DNA of 63,154 bases from Purshia tridentata (Eukaryota > Streptophyta > Magnoliopsida > Rosales > Rosaceae), in NCBI GenBank assembly GCA_003254885.1, contig QANT01008322.1, forward strand, positions 1 through 63,154, read 5' to 3'. The first letter of the stretch is position 1. Each line of letters begins with the position of its first letter. This document shows, piece after piece, positions 62,312 through 63,154 of this stretch. The notes under the pieces were generated by a model. The model worked only from the letters and a program-made list of their open reading frames with translations. It was not told the DNA's origin and did no database searches. Made by a program: the position numbers and the translations under genes.

Positions 62312-62590
62312 GCTAGTATCTCTCTTTCTTAACTTAAATGCATTCACTTTATAAATCATATAATTTCACATGTCATAGTTCTTGATGAAATGTATATATG
62401 TTCAATTCTAGGACTTCGATCATTTTTAGTCAGACAGGATTAGCTTTATTAGCATATTGGCTTCCCATATTACCAATTATCTTTTTAGGTTTGGAGTTTA
62501 TTAGCTTGTGGGGGATATAGTTGCTGGGACCTCTGGATTGTGCACTTCTGTGTATGAATTAGATAGGTCATAGGTGGTCCAATATTCAGT

Positions 62591-63154
62591 CATGACCGAA
62601 AAAACACAGAACACTGTATTCCTTCAGGGACAATCTGCAAGTTTCCTTCAAGTCACTCTCAGTGATTGCTTTAGTCTGCAAGATAAATAGTGTACTGTGT
62701 CTCACACCAGAGCAGATTATGTAAAGCAATCACTGAGCTTTCGTTTTCACCAGACAAATTATTGAAAGCAGCAGCATTGTGTCTATCATGTGGCTTGTTT
62801 TGATTGGTATTGTTACTATTGTATTGTATTGTATGAACTGAGAAGACCCAACTGGCTCAGTTCCTTCTCATAGATGCTTGGATATAAATACTGTCATTTT
62901 CTGTTTTGTCATTTGCACTCATGACCGAAAAAACACAGAACACTGTATTCCTTCAGGGACAATCTGCAAGTTTCCTTCAAGTCACTCTCAGTGATTGCTT
63001 TAGTCTGCAAGATAAATAGTGTACTATGTCTCACACCAGAGCAGATTATGTGAAGCAATCACTGAGCTTTCGTTTTCACCAGACAAATTATTGAAAGCAG
63101 CAGCATTGTGTCTATCATTTGGCTTGTTTTGATTGGTATTGTTACTATTGTATT
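62591..63154. repeat. Tandem duplication, 329-base unit, at right edge
   Basis: The stretch beginning catgaccgaaaaaacacag at 62591 recurs at 62920. The second copy matches to the window end (235 bases compared) with about three differences. It lies in the presumed first intron of the chlorophyllase gene and may continue beyond the window. Confidence 0.9.

Noticed and set aside
1..63154. Search by eye for conserved plant miRNAs, TAS loci, snRNAs, tRNA genes and CRISPR arrays
   Set aside because: No match to miRNA families I know, no cloverleaf tRNA, no snRNA core, and no spaced repeat array. A covariance-model scan would be needed to exclude diverged cases.

Overview
The window is plant nuclear DNA from a eudicot, probably a woody rosid; that last point is a guess. 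Genes are split by many short GT-AG introns, intergenic DNA is very AT-rich and full of MITE-like elements and microsatellites, and every recognisable protein has an obvious land-plant family. Two single 'n' characters (6609 and 38378) mark assembly joins. There is no operon, CRISPR, rRNA or convincing tRNA gene.

Layout. 1-3.79 kb holds no gene but has palindrome arrays inside a possible 3-kb TIR element. 3.79-6.18 kb (-) is the 40S ribosomal protein S3a/eS1 gene with a typical ribosomal-protein promoter. 7.60-8.74 kb (-) is an intronless LRR-extensin-type gene with a frame break near its N-terminus and almost no extensin tail. 10.93-14.63 kb (+) is a carboxylate-clamp TPR co-chaperone-like gene. 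15.77-19.80 kb (-) is a 12-exon group-3 sulfate transporter. 19.8-32.8 kb is a 13-kb gene-poor stretch with a long-TIR element, SINE-like heads and tandem repeats. 32.77-34.74 kb (-) is an IQ67-domain calmodulin-binding protein. 34.7-42.1 kb is gene-poor, with an LTR fragment beside a duplicated flank and a hAT-like element with a partial inverted second copy. 42.12-44.30 kb (+) is a small secreted, probably GPI-anchored, EGF-like protein. 44.3-55.2 kb is gene-poor with several MITEs. 55.22-58.50 kb (+) is a VAN3-binding/FORKED-like protein (DUF828 plus PH). 60.18-61.33 kb (-) is a LIFEGUARD/Bax-inhibitor-like membrane protein, divergent from the first exon of a chlorophyllase (62.02 kb, +) whose remainder lies beyond the right edge.

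The genes are an ordinary plant mix and do not form one pathway. Spliced reading frames were rebuilt by hand and close in phase for eight genes; the chlorophyllase is only a first exon and the LRR-extensin gene has a frame break.

The most unusual signal lies between genes. At six independent sites a 15-27 base insert, made of a poly(A) tract preceded by a short TTGGCC-like core, sits between perfect 13-16 base target-site duplications. These look like extremely 5'-truncated retroposition events from one family of templates ending in TTGGCC-poly(A). One of them predates an inverted duplication, which gives a relative age. Also notable are many recent tandem duplications of 54-329 bases, two consecutive NAGNAG splice acceptors in one gene, and a 5' splice site that runs directly into a 50-base CT microsatellite.
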